A stretch of DNA of 64,000 nt from Maricaulaceae bacterium EIL42A08 (GCA_024178355.1 JAMZNZ010000006.1:310001-374000), one strand, 5' to 3'; positions 36,337 through 45,682 are shown, counted from the first letter of the stretch. Notes: generated by a model from the sequence alone, not told the origin. Numbers and translations: made by a program.

Positions 36337-37362
36337 ATGGAAGATCAGGGTTCAAAGAAAGTCACGCGCCTGGAAGATCTGGCCCGCATGGCCGGGGTTT
36401 CTGTGTCGACAGCCTCTCGTGCGCTCAACGACAGTCCTGCGGTTAACATGCGCACAAAGCAGGCGATCTGGAAGCTCGCGCGCGAGCATGACTACCCGTT
36501 CCGTCGATCCATGCCTGCCGGTCCCATTGGGGCGAAGGCGACAATCTCCATTGTTGTGCCAAAGCCGCAGGGGCGTGAGGCGCGCCTGTCTGACCCTTTT
36601 TTCTTCGAGCTCTTGTCGGGGCTGGGTGATGCGGCCCGCGAGCGCGGATGTGATGTCCATATCAGTCATGTCACGCCCTCTAATTACGAGGATCTTCATT
36701 TGGCGCTCACCACCCATCGGGCTGAAGGCGTCGTTTTTTTTGGTCAGGCAAATCTGCATGCGGCTTTCAACAAGCTCGCTGAGTCCGACGGGCGATTTGT
36801 GGTCTGGGGCGGCAGTTTGCCAGAACAGCGCTATTGCTCCATCGGCTCTGACAACCATCTGGGCGGTTGGCGCGCGACGACGCATCTGGCGCGTCTGGGG
36901 CGTCGCAAGATCGCCTTCATGGGCCAGACTGACGCGCCGGAGATGGGGCAACGCTATCGCGGCTATTGTGATGCGCTGGAGGAAAGTGGCCTGACGCTTG
37001 ATCCAGACCTGACGGCTCAATCCTTCTTCGCGGTTGAATCGGCCGAGTCCTGGATTGACTCCATGCTGGAGCAGGGCCTTGAGTTCGATGCGATTTTTGC
37101 CGCGACCGATCTGATTGCGCTGGGGGCCAAGCGTGCATTGCAGCGTGCCGGGCGTCGCATTCCCGAAGATGTCGCCATCGTGGGCTACGACAATATTTCC
37201 TTTGCCCGCTACTCCAGCCCCTCGCTGTCCACCATTGACCAGGACATGGCCAAAGCGGGTCGGCTGATGGTGTCCAAGCTGCTGGATCGCCAGGGGCGCG
37301 GGGCCCCGGCATCGGAATATCTGGCAACAGACCTGATCGTGCGCGAAAGCTGCGGCGGCTAG
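36337..37362 (+). CDS. LacI-family transcriptional regulator
   Basis: 341-residue repressor. The N-terminal helix-turn-helix and hinge read VTRLEDLARMAGVSVSTASRALNDSPAVNMRTKQAIWKLAREHDY. A periplasmic-binding-protein-like ligand domain follows (FFFELLSGLGDAARERGCDVHIS, GFDAIFAATDLIALGAKRALQRAGRRIPEDVAIVGYDNISFARYSSPSLSTIDQD). The locus suggests an alpha-glucoside effector. It is divergent from the MFS permease and convergent with the GH13 gene, 4 bases apart. Confidence 0.93.
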   Translation: MEDQGSKKVTRLEDLARMAGVSVSTASRALNDSPAVNMRTKQAIWKLAREHDYPFRRSMPAGPIGAKATISIVVPKPQGREARLSDPFFFELLSGLGDAARERGCDVHISHVTPSNYEDLHLALTTHRAEGVVFFGQANLHAAFNKLAESDGRFVVWGGSLPEQRYCSIGSDNHLGGWRATTHLARLGRRKIAFMGQTDAPEMGQRYRGYCDALEESGLTLDPDLTAQSFFAVESAESWIDSMLEQGLEFDAIFAATDLIALGAKRALQRAGRRIPEDVAIVGYDNISFARYSSPSLSTIDQDMAKAGRLMVSKLLDRQGRGAPASEYLATDLIVRESCGG

Positions 37363-37366
37363 ACGC

Positions 37367-38995
37367 TTAGCGCCGGGCGAAAAGGCCCTGTAGCGGCTTC
37401 AGTTGCCCAGTTTCCGGATCGGCTCCATTGATCGCTTCAACCACATGCCAGCCCTCTGGCAGCGGGAACTCTGCTGAAGCGTGACCGAGATTGAAGGCAC
37501 ACAGGATCGCCTCATTACCTTCGCCGCGGGTAAAAACCAGCAAGTCATCATCGGAGGCCACGAACTCGATCTTCCCGATTCGCAGCGCCGCAAACTTCTT
37601 GCGAAGGGCAATGGCTCTGCGCGTATGATGCAAGGTCGAGTTCGGGTCGTTCTCCTGGCGGTCAACCGCCAGATCGACATGGTCGTCCGAAACCGGAAGC
37701 CACGGCGTACTAAGACCGAAACCGGCGTGGAGCTGCGTACTGCTCCAGGGCAGGGGTGTTCTGGCCCCATCGCGGCCCAGCGTCAGCGGCCAGTTGGCGA
37801 TGGCTTCAGGATCCTGAAGGCGCTCGAACGGCACCTCGGCCTGGGGTAGACCCAGCTCCTCACCCTGATAAAGGAAGATATTCCCGCGCAGAGCGGTCAG
37901 CAGCATCACCGCCATATCGGCAAAGGCCTTTGGGTCGCGGCCCTTTGCCCAGCGACTGACAGCCCGCGGTGCATCATGGTTTGAAAAGGTCCAGCTCGGC
38001 CAGCCCTCTCCGGGGTTGCCGGGCCATTCTTCCATGGCCTGACGGACCAGCTGTGGGGTCAGTGTGTCGGCATAGAGAAAGGTGAAGCCGTAGGCGCTTT
38101 GCAGCGTATCATCGCCATGTGTGAAGGCCTTCATCTCGGCATCGGAATGCTCGCGATCGACCTCGGCCACCATGAAGGAGGCTCCGAATTCGTCGCCCAC
38201 CGCGCGCAGGCGTTTGAGGAAGTCGACAATGGCGGGCTGGGACTGGTTGTAGAGATGCTTCTGGAAGTCAAAGGACCGGGTACGCGCCCGATCATTGCCC
38301 TCGCGCGGCGGATTATCGCGGAGCTGGAGATCGTGCATCATGAAGCTGACCGCGTCGAGGCGATAGCCATCAACACCGCGCTTCAGCCAGAAGCGCATGG
38401 TGTCCATGATCGCGGCCTGAACATCGGGGCGGTGCAGGTTGAGCTGGGGCTGAGAGCTTAAGAAGTTGTGCAGATAGTACTGGCCGCGGCGGGCGTCCCA
38501 CGTCCAGGCTGCCCCCCCAAAGACTGACTGCCAGTTATTCGGTGGCGTGCCATCCGGCTTTGGGTCTGCCCATACATACCAGTCCGCACGTGGTCCAGTC
38601 CGGCTGGTGCGGCTTTCCTTAAACCAGTCATGTTCATCAGAGGTGTGTGAGAAGACCTGATCGATGATCAGCTTCATGCCTAGCCGATGGGCCTTTTCAA
38701 TCAGGTGATCGAAGTCTTCGAGCGTCCCGAATAGTGGGTCCACCTGGCAATAATCAGATACATCATAGCCGAAGTCTGCCATTGGCGACTTGAAAAACGG
38801 CGACAGCCAGATCGCGTCAGCCCCCAGTGAAGCAATATGCTCAAGACGTTGCGTGATCCCGTTGAGATCGCCCACCCCGTCTCCGTTGGAATCGCAATAG
38901 CTGCGTGGGTAGACCTGATAGATCACCGCGCCGCGCCACCAGGGCTGCGGGCTTGATACGGCGTCTTGTAGCGAGGTCGCATCCAGTGCTGTCAC
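37367..38995 (-). CDS. GH13 alpha-glucosidase
   Basis: 542-residue glycoside hydrolase of family 13, oligo-1,6/alpha-glucosidase type. The catalytic triad is visible: nucleophile Asp214 in DGYRLDAVSF, acid Glu278 in FMVAEVDREH, and Asp341 in FSNHDAPR. The N-terminal QVYPRSYCDSNGDGVGDLNGI is typical. There is no signal peptide, so it acts in the cytoplasm on sugars brought in by the neighbouring permease. It begins at a GTG with GGAG seven bases ahead and is divergent from the TonB receptor gene. Confidence 0.94.
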   Translation of the reverse strand: MTALDATSLQDAVSSPQPWWRGAVIYQVYPRSYCDSNGDGVGDLNGITQRLEHIASLGADAIWLSPFFKSPMADFGYDVSDYCQVDPLFGTLEDFDHLIEKAHRLGMKLIIDQVFSHTSDEHDWFKESRTSRTGPRADWYVWADPKPDGTPPNNWQSVFGGAAWTWDARRGQYYLHNFLSSQPQLNLHRPDVQAAIMDTMRFWLKRGVDGYRLDAVSFMMHDLQLRDNPPREGNDRARTRSFDFQKHLYNQSQPAIVDFLKRLRAVGDEFGASFMVAEVDREHSDAEMKAFTHGDDTLQSAYGFTFLYADTLTPQLVRQAMEEWPGNPGEGWPSWTFSNHDAPRAVSRWAKGRDPKAFADMAVMLLTALRGNIFLYQGEELGLPQAEVPFERLQDPEAIANWPLTLGRDGARTPLPWSSTQLHAGFGLSTPWLPVSDDHVDLAVDRQENDPNSTLHHTRRAIALRKKFAALRIGKIEFVASDDDLLVFTRGEGNEAILCAFNLGHASAEFPLPEGWHVVEAINGADPETGQLKPLQGLFARR

Positions 38996-39075
38996 GCGTC
39001 GTCTCCATTGGTTGGCCCTTATACACGACGCGCTGTCGTCTCCAGGCCCCGCACGCCTTGCAACATCAAGAATGC

Positions 39076-39241
39076 GATTTGCAAATCAAGCATTATTTTG
39101 CACTTTCTTGCAAGTGTGCAAATCCGCGTCACGAGTACAAATATCTCAAAATGCTTAGCTATTATTGACACATATAGCTATAAAATTTCTCGGTGCAGCA
39201 TGGGCGAGGGTGCGTGACCCTGTCGCATTAGCAAAATTTGC
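39076..39241. promoter_or_regulatory. Divergent control region with repeated TTGC/GCAA palindromes
   Basis: The 333-base gap between the GH13 and TonB receptor genes is AT-rich and without a gene. It holds GATTTGCAAATC (39076-39087, perfect 12-bp palindrome), CTTGCAAG (39107-39114), a nearby GTGCAAAT half, and GCAAAATTTGC (39231-39241). They share half-sites with the palindromes before the LacI gene and are likely its operators or those of a related regulator. Confidence 0.55.
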
Positions 39242-39328
39242 ACTTGCTGCTTTTAAAAATTCTCATTAATTTGCATTCATTACATAGCACGGTCCGCAAT
39301 CTGTCTGGCGGCCAGGGGAGGGAATAAA

Positions 39329-42100
39329 ATGGCTCAATCACGCATGTATCGGCGTGTGCTTCTGTCAACGACGGCCGCCGGCATTGCGCTGGCCATGACC
39401 GCCGGGGCACTCGCACAGGAAGCTGAAGACACTCAGACCGACGACGTCATCACCGTCACCGGTATTCGCGGCTCAATTCTCAGCTCCATTGCTGAGAAGC
39501 GCGAAAACACGTCGATCGTTGAAGCGATCTCCGCAGAAGATATTGGCAAGCTGCCAGACGTCTCAATCGCTGAATCGCTGGCGCGTCTTCCCGGCCTTGC
39601 CGCTCAGCGCGTTCGTGGTCGCGCTCAGGTGATCTCTGTTCGCGGCCTGGGTCCGGACTTTACCACCGCACTTCTCAATGGCCGCGAGCAGGTTACCGCT
39701 GGTGACAACCGCGGCGTTGAGTTTGACCAGTACCCCGCCGAGCTGATCAATCAGGCGATCGTCTACAAGACGCCAGACGCCCAGCTGGTCTCTCAGGGTC
39801 TTGCTGGTACGGTCGACCTTCGCACCATCCGTCCGCTGGCCTTCGGTGAGCGCACGATCAGCCTATCGGGGTCCTATGAGGTCAACTCCAACGGCAGCCT
39901 GAACCCGGACTTCGATGACAACGGCTACCGCATCACCGGGACCTATGTGGATCAGTTCGCCAACGATACCGTTGGTGTTGTGTTCTCCATCGCCCACCAG
40001 GACACGCCAACCCAGGGCGAGCGCTACGAAATTTGTAACTTCCAGGATCGTGGCGGCGCGCAGGCTCCTGAATGCTTCAAGATGTTTTCAGAATCGCGTG
40101 ACCTGGATCGCACTGCGGTTCTTGGCACACTGGAATTTGAGCCGAACTCAACAGTCAACGCGTCGCTGGACGTGATGTATACCGAGTTTACCGATGGCGG
40201 CATTCGCCGCGGTCTTGAGCTGCCGACCGGAACCTGGCTCGGTGGTTCCAACACCGGTCTCGACCTTTTCAACTCAACAGTTGAAAACGGCCTTGTGACG
40301 TCTGGTGAATTCCGCAATGTGTTTGCCGTGGGGCGTAATGACGTCCAGGAGCGCACAGCGGAGCTGTTCTCCATTGGCGGTAATGTCCAGTGGCAGCCTA
40401 TCGACAATTGGACCTTTGAAGGTGACCTGAGCTATTCGCGCGTTGAACGCTCTGCGCTCGACTTTGAAAGCTATTTCGGCTTTGCCGAAGGTGGCTGGCC
40501 GAATTACCCGTCCGCCATCGACAATATCGGATTTGAGCTTGATGGTGGCGAGCGCTATCGCTTCTTCTCCACCGTTGGCTCTGACTATGCTGACCCGAAC
40601 CTGATGGTCCTCACAGACCCGGGTGGCTGGGGTCAGGATGGCTTCCACAAGATCCTGAATACCGAAGATGCGCTGACCGCCCTGCGCGGCAGTGCCACGC
40701 GGGAGTTCAATGAGGGCTTCTTCACCTCCATTGAGGCTGGCATGTACTACACCAGCCGCGAAAAAGAGCGAGAGACGATCGAGAGCTTTGTTGATCTGGC
40801 CAGTGGCAATGGCGCTGACCCGTTCCCGGCTGGTTCGGTCTTCGGCTCCACCAGCCTCGGTTTTGTGTCCAACATCAACGTCGTGGCCTACAGCCCGACC
40901 GAGCTGTTGAACAACGGTACCTACACGCTTCGCCCGCTACCGCTCGGCTTCATTCCCAACAAGCAGTGGCAGGTCGAGGAAGAAATTCTGCTGGGCTATG
41001 TCCAGGGTAATTTCGAGCGTGACATGGGCTTTGCCTTCATGCGTGGTAATGCGGGCCTTCAGGTCGTGCATACCGACCAGAGCTCAACCGGTCCGATCGG
41101 CTTTGGCACTGGGTTCCTGCCGGTCGTCTCTACCGATGGCGATACCTATACTGAAGTCCTGCCTAGCCTGAATGCGGCATTCGAGGTCACTGAAGACTTC
41201 TATATTCGCATCGGCGCCGCCCGTACGCTGGCCCGGGCCCGTATGGATGACATGCGCGCATCGGTGGGCGTGGGAACCAATTCCACGATCTGTCCTCAAA
41301 ATCCGGACGGCTCCCTGCAGGCCTTCATCCCGGGCGCGGATCCGAACGGCACCTGCGTGAGCGGTGGCTCGGGTGATCCGCGTCTGCGTCCGTACATGGC
41401 CGACAGCTTCGACATCGGCTTTGAGCATTACTTCGCTGATGGCGCGTACTGGTCGCTTGCCTTCTTCCACAAGGAAATCGACTCCTGGGTCTTCGGCAAT
41501 GTTGGCCGCAACGTCGTCGTGCCTGAAGTGGTGGATTCCATCTTTGGTGCCGGAACCGCTGCGGCGAACCCGGGCATTGAGCAGGCACGCTATTTTGCAC
41601 CGGAGAACTCTGACGGTGGCTGGCTGCGGGGCGTGGAAGCGTCGCTGAGCCTGCCAGGTGAAGTGCTCACGCCGACGCTTGAAGGCTTTGGCATCTTTGC
41701 CACCTACTCGATCACTGACAGTGAAATTCAGCCGTCGACAGCCGCAAACCCGATTACCATTCCGGGTCTGTCCGAAGATCTCGGCAACATTACCCTCTAC
41801 TATGAGCGTGGTGGCTGGGAAGCCCGGGTCTCAAATCGCTGGCGCGGCGACTTCCTGGCAGAGTTGCCAGACTTCACGGGTCAGCCGGATTTTCGTTCCG
41901 CCTTTGATGAGTCGGTTGTGGATGCCCAGATTGGCTACGAATTCACCGAAGGTGATCTTGATGGTCTGACCATTCTGTTCCAGGCCCAGAACCTGACCGA
42001 CGAGCGCTTTGGCACCTTCATCAATGGTGATGAGCGCTTTGCCCGGAACTGGGAAGAATACGGCACCACCTACACCCTGCGTGTGAACTGGCGCCGTTAA
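39329..42100 (+). CDS. TonB-dependent receptor of the alpha-glucoside locus
   Basis: 923-residue outer-membrane receptor with a signal peptide (TTAAGIALAMTAGALAQ) and a TonB box-like DDVITVTGIRGSI. The plug has AEDIGKLPDVSIAESLARLPGLAAQRVRGRAQVISVRGLGPDFTTALLNGREQVTAGDNRGVEFDQYPAELINQAIVYKTPDAQLVSQGLAGTVDLRT, typical of the large carbohydrate-type receptors of Caulobacterales and Xanthomonas. The barrel ends YTLRVNWRR. Given its neighbours it probably imports malto-oligosaccharides. GGGAGGG sits 10 bases before the ATG. Confidence 0.93.
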   Translation: MAQSRMYRRVLLSTTAAGIALAMTAGALAQEAEDTQTDDVITVTGIRGSILSSIAEKRENTSIVEAISAEDIGKLPDVSIAESLARLPGLAAQRVRGRAQVISVRGLGPDFTTALLNGREQVTAGDNRGVEFDQYPAELINQAIVYKTPDAQLVSQGLAGTVDLRTIRPLAFGERTISLSGSYEVNSNGSLNPDFDDNGYRITGTYVDQFANDTVGVVFSIAHQDTPTQGERYEICNFQDRGGAQAPECFKMFSESRDLDRTAVLGTLEFEPNSTVNASLDVMYTEFTDGGIRRGLELPTGTWLGGSNTGLDLFNSTVENGLVTSGEFRNVFAVGRNDVQERTAELFSIGGNVQWQPIDNWTFEGDLSYSRVERSALDFESYFGFAEGGWPNYPSAIDNIGFELDGGERYRFFSTVGSDYADPNLMVLTDPGGWGQDGFHKILNTEDALTALRGSATREFNEGFFTSIEAGMYYTSREKERETIESFVDLASGNGADPFPAGSVFGSTSLGFVSNINVVAYSPTELLNNGTYTLRPLPLGFIPNKQWQVEEEILLGYVQGNFERDMGFAFMRGNAGLQVVHTDQSSTGPIGFGTGFLPVVSTDGDTYTEVLPSLNAAFEVTEDFYIRIGAARTLARARMDDMRASVGVGTNSTICPQNPDGSLQAFIPGADPNGTCVSGGSGDPRLRPYMADSFDIGFEHYFADGAYWSLAFFHKEIDSWVFGNVGRNVVVPEVVDSIFGAGTAAANPGIEQARYFAPENSDGGWLRGVEASLSLPGEVLTPTLEGFGIFATYSITDSEIQPSTAANPITIPGLSEDLGNITLYYERGGWEARVSNRWRGDFLAELPDFTGQPDFRSAFDESVVDAQIGYEFTEGDLDGLTILFQAQNLTDERFGTFINGDERFARNWEEYGTTYTLRVNWRR

Positions 42101-42133
42101 GGAACGCAATTCCTTCCAGACTGTGTGAAACTG

Positions 42134-42168
42134 ACCCTCGCTGGACAACCAGCGAGGGTCTCTTTTTT
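42134..42168 (+). terminator. Intrinsic terminator after the TonB receptor
   Basis: ACCCTCGCTGG (42134-42144) pairs perfectly with CCAGCGAGGGT (42149-42159) around a 4-base loop, followed by CTCTTTTTTC. A textbook terminator, so the halogenase gene downstream probably has its own promoter or relies on read-through. Confidence 0.95.
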
Positions 42169-42258
42169 CGCTGAATCGGTCGCACTCAAATTGCTTGACC
42201 CCAAGGGGTGGTGCGCCACGATTGCTCTATACAAAAAGGCCGACGGGGAGGCGCTTAA

Positions 42259-43773
42259 GTGCAGGACTCGCGCGTAAAATCAGTGGTGATTGTTGGCGGT
42301 GGAACCGCAGGCTGGATGGCCGCTGCGGCGCTGACACGCTTCATGGGCAAGGGCCTTCAGATCACGCTCGTGGAATCTGATCAAATCGGGATCGTCGGCG
42401 TCGGCGAAGCGACCATCCCCCAGATCAAGCACCTCAACCGAGAGCTGGAGATCAATGAAGCCGAGTTTGTTGCCAAAACCCAGGGCAGCTTCAAGCTGGG
42501 GATCGAGTTTCTCAACTGGCGCCAGCAAGGCCATGCCTACCTGCATAATTTCGGGAATATCGGCTTCAATCTGAATTCCATCCATTTCCATCACTACTGG
42601 ATGCGCGCTCGGGCTGAAGGCTCTGACGTTGATCTGTGGGACTTCTGTGTCAACACACAGGCCGCCCGCGCCATGAAGTTCGCGCCGCTTGAAAAGTTGG
42701 GCTCTTCACCCCTGTCCGGCATTGCCTACGCCTACCATTTTGATGCTGCCCTCTATGGCCAGTTCCTGCGCAGCTATGCTGAAGCGCGCGGAGCCAAGCG
42801 TGTCGAGGGCAAAATCGTGGATGTCGATCAGAACCCCGACACAGGCTTCGTCACCGGGGTGAAGCTTGAAAGCGGCCAGACGGTTGAGGGCGATCTTTTT
42901 ATCGACTGCTCGGGCTTTCGCGGGTTGCTCATCGAGCAGGCGCTTCAGACCGGTTATGAGGACTGGACGCGCTGGCTGAAAAGCGATCGAGCGTTTGCCG
43001 TGCCTTGCGCCAACGAAGGGCCGTTGCGCCCCTATACCCAGTCGATTGCCCACAAGGCGGGGTGGCAGTGGCGCATTCCGTTGCAGCATAGAACCGGCAA
43101 CGGGCATGTCTATTCCAGTGCCTATCTGGATGATCAGACCGCCGCTGAAACGCTTGTGGCCAATCTTGATGGTGCGCCGCTGGCCGAACCGCGCCTGATC
43201 AAGTTCACCACTGGTCGCCGCAAGAAATTCTGGAACCGGAATGTTGTTGCGCTGGGGCTGGCGAGCGGGTTTCTGGAGCCGCTGGAGTCCACCTCCATTC
43301 ATCTGATCCAGTCAGGTATCAGTCGCCTGGTTCCCTTGTTTCCAAACGGGGGTTTCGATCCTGCGACCGAAGATGAATATAACCGGCAAATGGGGCTGGA
43401 GTTTGAGAAAATCCGGGACTTCCTGATCCTGCACTACCACGCCAATGAGCGCACTGACTCCCAGTTCTGGATCGATTGCCGCGAGATGGAAGTGCCCGAA
43501 ACCCTGCAGCGCAAGATGGCCCTCTTTAAGCAAGCGGGCCGCCTCTATCACGAGCAGGAAGACCTGTTTACCGATTCAAGCTGGCTGCAGGTGATGGTAG
43601 GTCAGGGGATTGTGCCGCAAAGCTATCACCCCATTGCAGACCAGCTGGACCCGGACCAGTTTAAGGGATTCCTGACCAATATCCGACAGATCGTGACCAG
43701 CGCGGCTGACAAAATGCCGAGCCATGCCGACTTCATCGCGCGCACCTGCCCGGCTGAGCCACCCGCGGCGTAG
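42259..43773 (+). CDS. Flavin-dependent tryptophan-halogenase-like protein 1
   Basis: 504-residue FAD-dependent halogenase-family protein. The Rossmann motif GGGTAGWMAA (about residues 14-23) and GVGEATIP are present, as is the halogenase fingerprint W-x-W-x-I-P (WQWRIP near residue 270). PLEST (near 340) contains the glutamate that pairs with the catalytic lysine in PrnA/RebH, and FKLGI probably supplies that lysine. Family members halogenate tryptophan, indole or other aromatics; members beside carbohydrate TonB receptors have mostly unknown substrates. No flavin reductase is adjacent. It begins at a GTG with GGGGAG 8 bases ahead. Confidence 0.92.
   Translation: MQDSRVKSVVIVGGGTAGWMAAAALTRFMGKGLQITLVESDQIGIVGVGEATIPQIKHLNRELEINEAEFVAKTQGSFKLGIEFLNWRQQGHAYLHNFGNIGFNLNSIHFHHYWMRARAEGSDVDLWDFCVNTQAARAMKFAPLEKLGSSPLSGIAYAYHFDAALYGQFLRSYAEARGAKRVEGKIVDVDQNPDTGFVTGVKLESGQTVEGDLFIDCSGFRGLLIEQALQTGYEDWTRWLKSDRAFAVPCANEGPLRPYTQSIAHKAGWQWRIPLQHRTGNGHVYSSAYLDDQTAAETLVANLDGAPLAEPRLIKFTTGRRKKFWNRNVVALGLASGFLEPLESTSIHLIQSGISRLVPLFPNGGFDPATEDEYNRQMGLEFEKIRDFLILHYHANERTDSQFWIDCREMEVPETLQRKMALFKQAGRLYHEQEDLFTDSSWLQVMVGQGIVPQSYHPIADQLDPDQFKGFLTNIRQIVTSAADKMPSHADFIARTCPAEPPAA
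43093..43194. repeat. 102-bp inverted identical tract, copy in halogenase 1
   Basis: These 102 bases are identical, by my base-by-base reading, to the reverse complement of 44356-44457 within the second halogenase gene. Identity begins at ACCGGCAACGGGCATG and ends at GCCGAACCGCGC, with clear divergence immediately outside on both sides. Confidence 0.92.
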
Positions 43774-43776
43774 TGC

Positions 43777-45309
43777 CTATTCGGCAGCCAGGGGCATCGC
43801 CCGGCAGTGCTTGTCGATATAGGCCTCGTGGCTTGGCATTGCGCTGGCAGCCCCTTCGATAGCCGTCTTGATGCCCGCCAGATAGCGCGCGCCATCAACG
43901 CCGCGCAGATCAACCAGCGGATCATGGCGCTTGGGCATCAGGCCCTGGCCGGTCATCACCGCTAGCCAGCTGGGGTTGGTGAACAGCTCCAGCCCGCGCG
44001 CGACCAGGCGGCCATGCTCTTCAAACTGGGCCATCTTGTATTTCAGCCTCTCGGGGATATCCATCTCGCGGCAATACCGCCAGAGCTCCCCTTCACTGCG
44101 CTGATTGAGGTGGTAGTGCAGGATCAGGAAATCGCGGATCCCGGCAAACTCATCCCTCATCAGGTGATTGTATTCGGCCGCATTCAGCGCGTGGCTGTCC
44201 GCGCTCGGAAACATGGCGATAAACCGCATGATGCCCACCTGAATGAGGTGGAGCGAGGTGGATTCCAGGGGTTCCAGGAAGCCGCTTGAAAGCCCGATGG
44301 CCACGCAGTTCCGGTTCCAGAACTGTTTGCGCATGCCGGTGGTAAAGCGAAGGAAGCGCGGTTCGGCCAGCGGCGCACCATCAAGATTGGCCACAAGCGT
44401 TTCAGCGGCGGTCTGATCATCCAGATAGGCACTGGAATAGACATGCCCGTTGCCGGTACGGTGTTGTAGTGGGATACGCCACTGCCAACCTGCCGTGCGC
44501 GCGGTGGAGCGGGTATAGGGCGTCAGGCCATCACCGCCATGCTCACACGGCACGGCCACGGCCCGGTCCGCCGGAAGCCAGTGACTCCAGTCCTCATAGC
44601 CGGTCTGCAGGGCCTGCTCGATCAGCACGCCGCGGAACCCCGAGCAATCGATGAAGAAGTCCGCGTCAAAACGCTGCCCATCCTCCAGTGTAACTGCCTC
44701 GATAAAGCCGTCTTCGGCGCGCACAGATACGTCGGCAACCTTGCCCTCGGTGCGCTTTACGCCGCGCGCCTCGGCATAGTCGCGCAGGAAGGCGGCGTAG
44801 AGGCCGGCATCGAAATGATAGGCGTAATCGAACGTGGACTGGATCAGGCGACGATCCTGTTGCGGCTGGTCAAACTTGCCCGCCTTGGCCGCGCCCCAGC
44901 ACATGGAATAATCCTGCAGGTCGCTGGCTTTGCCCTCCGCCTGCGCCTTCAGCCAGTAGTGATAGAGCGGCACCTTGTCGAAGTCGGCCCCATAAAGGCC
45001 AAAGGGGTGGAAGTAGCGATCCTCACCGGTTGTCCAGTTGATGAACTCAATGCCGAGTTTGAACGAGCCTTGCGTCTTCGAAACAAAGGTATTCTCGTCA
45101 ATCCCAAGCTCGCGATTGAAGATCTTGATGTAGGGGATGGTCGCTTCACCGACGCCGACGGTGCCGATGGCATCGGACTCGATGAGATCAATCTGGCACT
45201 GGCCCTTGGTGGCGTTGGCAATGGCCGCAGCGGCCATCCAGCCCGCCGACCCACCGCCCACGATGACCAGCTTTCTCACCGGCCCTGAGGCCTTGGTCTG
45301 ACCGTCCAT
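43777..45309 (-). CDS. Flavin-dependent tryptophan-halogenase-like protein 2
   Basis: 510-residue paralogue of the neighbouring halogenase, convergent with it and only 3 bases apart. It has GGGSAGWMAAAA, GVGEATIP, FKLGIEFINW, WQWRIP and GFLEPLESTS, so the FAD site and both catalytic positions look intact. The first 12 codons from a GTG at 45345 are not used here because the ATG at 45309 follows GGGGAGGAGG. Two close paralogues may act on different substrates or positions. Part of the gene is identical to its neighbour at the DNA level. Confidence 0.92.
   Translation of the reverse strand: MDGQTKASGPVRKLVIVGGGSAGWMAAAAIANATKGQCQIDLIESDAIGTVGVGEATIPYIKIFNRELGIDENTFVSKTQGSFKLGIEFINWTTGEDRYFHPFGLYGADFDKVPLYHYWLKAQAEGKASDLQDYSMCWGAAKAGKFDQPQQDRRLIQSTFDYAYHFDAGLYAAFLRDYAEARGVKRTEGKVADVSVRAEDGFIEAVTLEDGQRFDADFFIDCSGFRGVLIEQALQTGYEDWSHWLPADRAVAVPCEHGGDGLTPYTRSTARTAGWQWRIPLQHRTGNGHVYSSAYLDDQTAAETLVANLDGAPLAEPRFLRFTTGMRKQFWNRNCVAIGLSSGFLEPLESTSLHLIQVGIMRFIAMFPSADSHALNAAEYNHLMRDEFAGIRDFLILHYHLNQRSEGELWRYCREMDIPERLKYKMAQFEEHGRLVARGLELFTNPSWLAVMTGQGLMPKRHDPLVDLRGVDGARYLAGIKTAIEGAASAMPSHEAYIDKHCRAMPLAAE
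44356..44457. repeat. 102-bp inverted identical tract, copy in halogenase 2
   Basis: Reverse complement of 43093-43194 without a mismatch. It encodes the stretch after WQWRIP (TGNGHVYSSAYLDDQTAAET and beyond). The surrounding parts of the two genes differ at many synonymous and non-synonymous sites. Confidence 0.92.
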
Positions 45310-45400
45310 AAGGCTCGGCCTCCTCCCCTTGAAATCGTTGAACACAGTCTAACGATCAAGGTTGGATATGGAAGCGTGGCAAGTGCGGCCAAAGGGCGGT

Positions 45401-45598
45401 CTAGCGCCGTGTGGCAATGATCCAGATGGCGTGCACGAGGCCTGGAATATAGCCCAGCAGCGTCAGCAGGATGTTCAGCCAGAAATGAAGTCCGAAGCCG
45501 ACCTGAAAAAAGACCCCGACCGGCGGCAGGATCACCGAGAAGATCACCCGGAAAATGTCACCAAAGGTGACCGTTGACTGTGACACGACACGCTTCAT
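45401..45598 (-). CDS. YqaE/Pmp3-family small membrane protein
   Basis: 65-residue protein with two hydrophobic helices (IFRVIFSVILPPVGVFFQVGF and WLNILLTLLGYIPGLVHAIWII), the PPVGVFF turn and the GYIPGLVHAIW motif of the Pmp3/YqaE family. Members sit in the plasma membrane and are often stress-induced, with an effect on membrane potential in yeast. It is divergent from the PadR gene, and the PadR operators lie between them. Confidence 0.92.
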   Translation of the reverse strand: MKRVVSQSTVTFGDIFRVIFSVILPPVGVFFQVGFGLHFWLNILLTLLGYIPGLVHAIWIIATRR

Positions 45599-45682
45599 CG
45601 CTGATGCCCTCTCCTAGTCTGCAAATGGGGCTTGAGCGGCCGCGGTGCAAGCTTGCTTTCAATAATGCCCATTGATTTATAG

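Noticed and set aside
43093-44457. The 102-bp inverted identity as insertion-sequence ends
   Set aside because: Both copies are in-frame coding parts of two intact paralogous genes, with no transposase between them.
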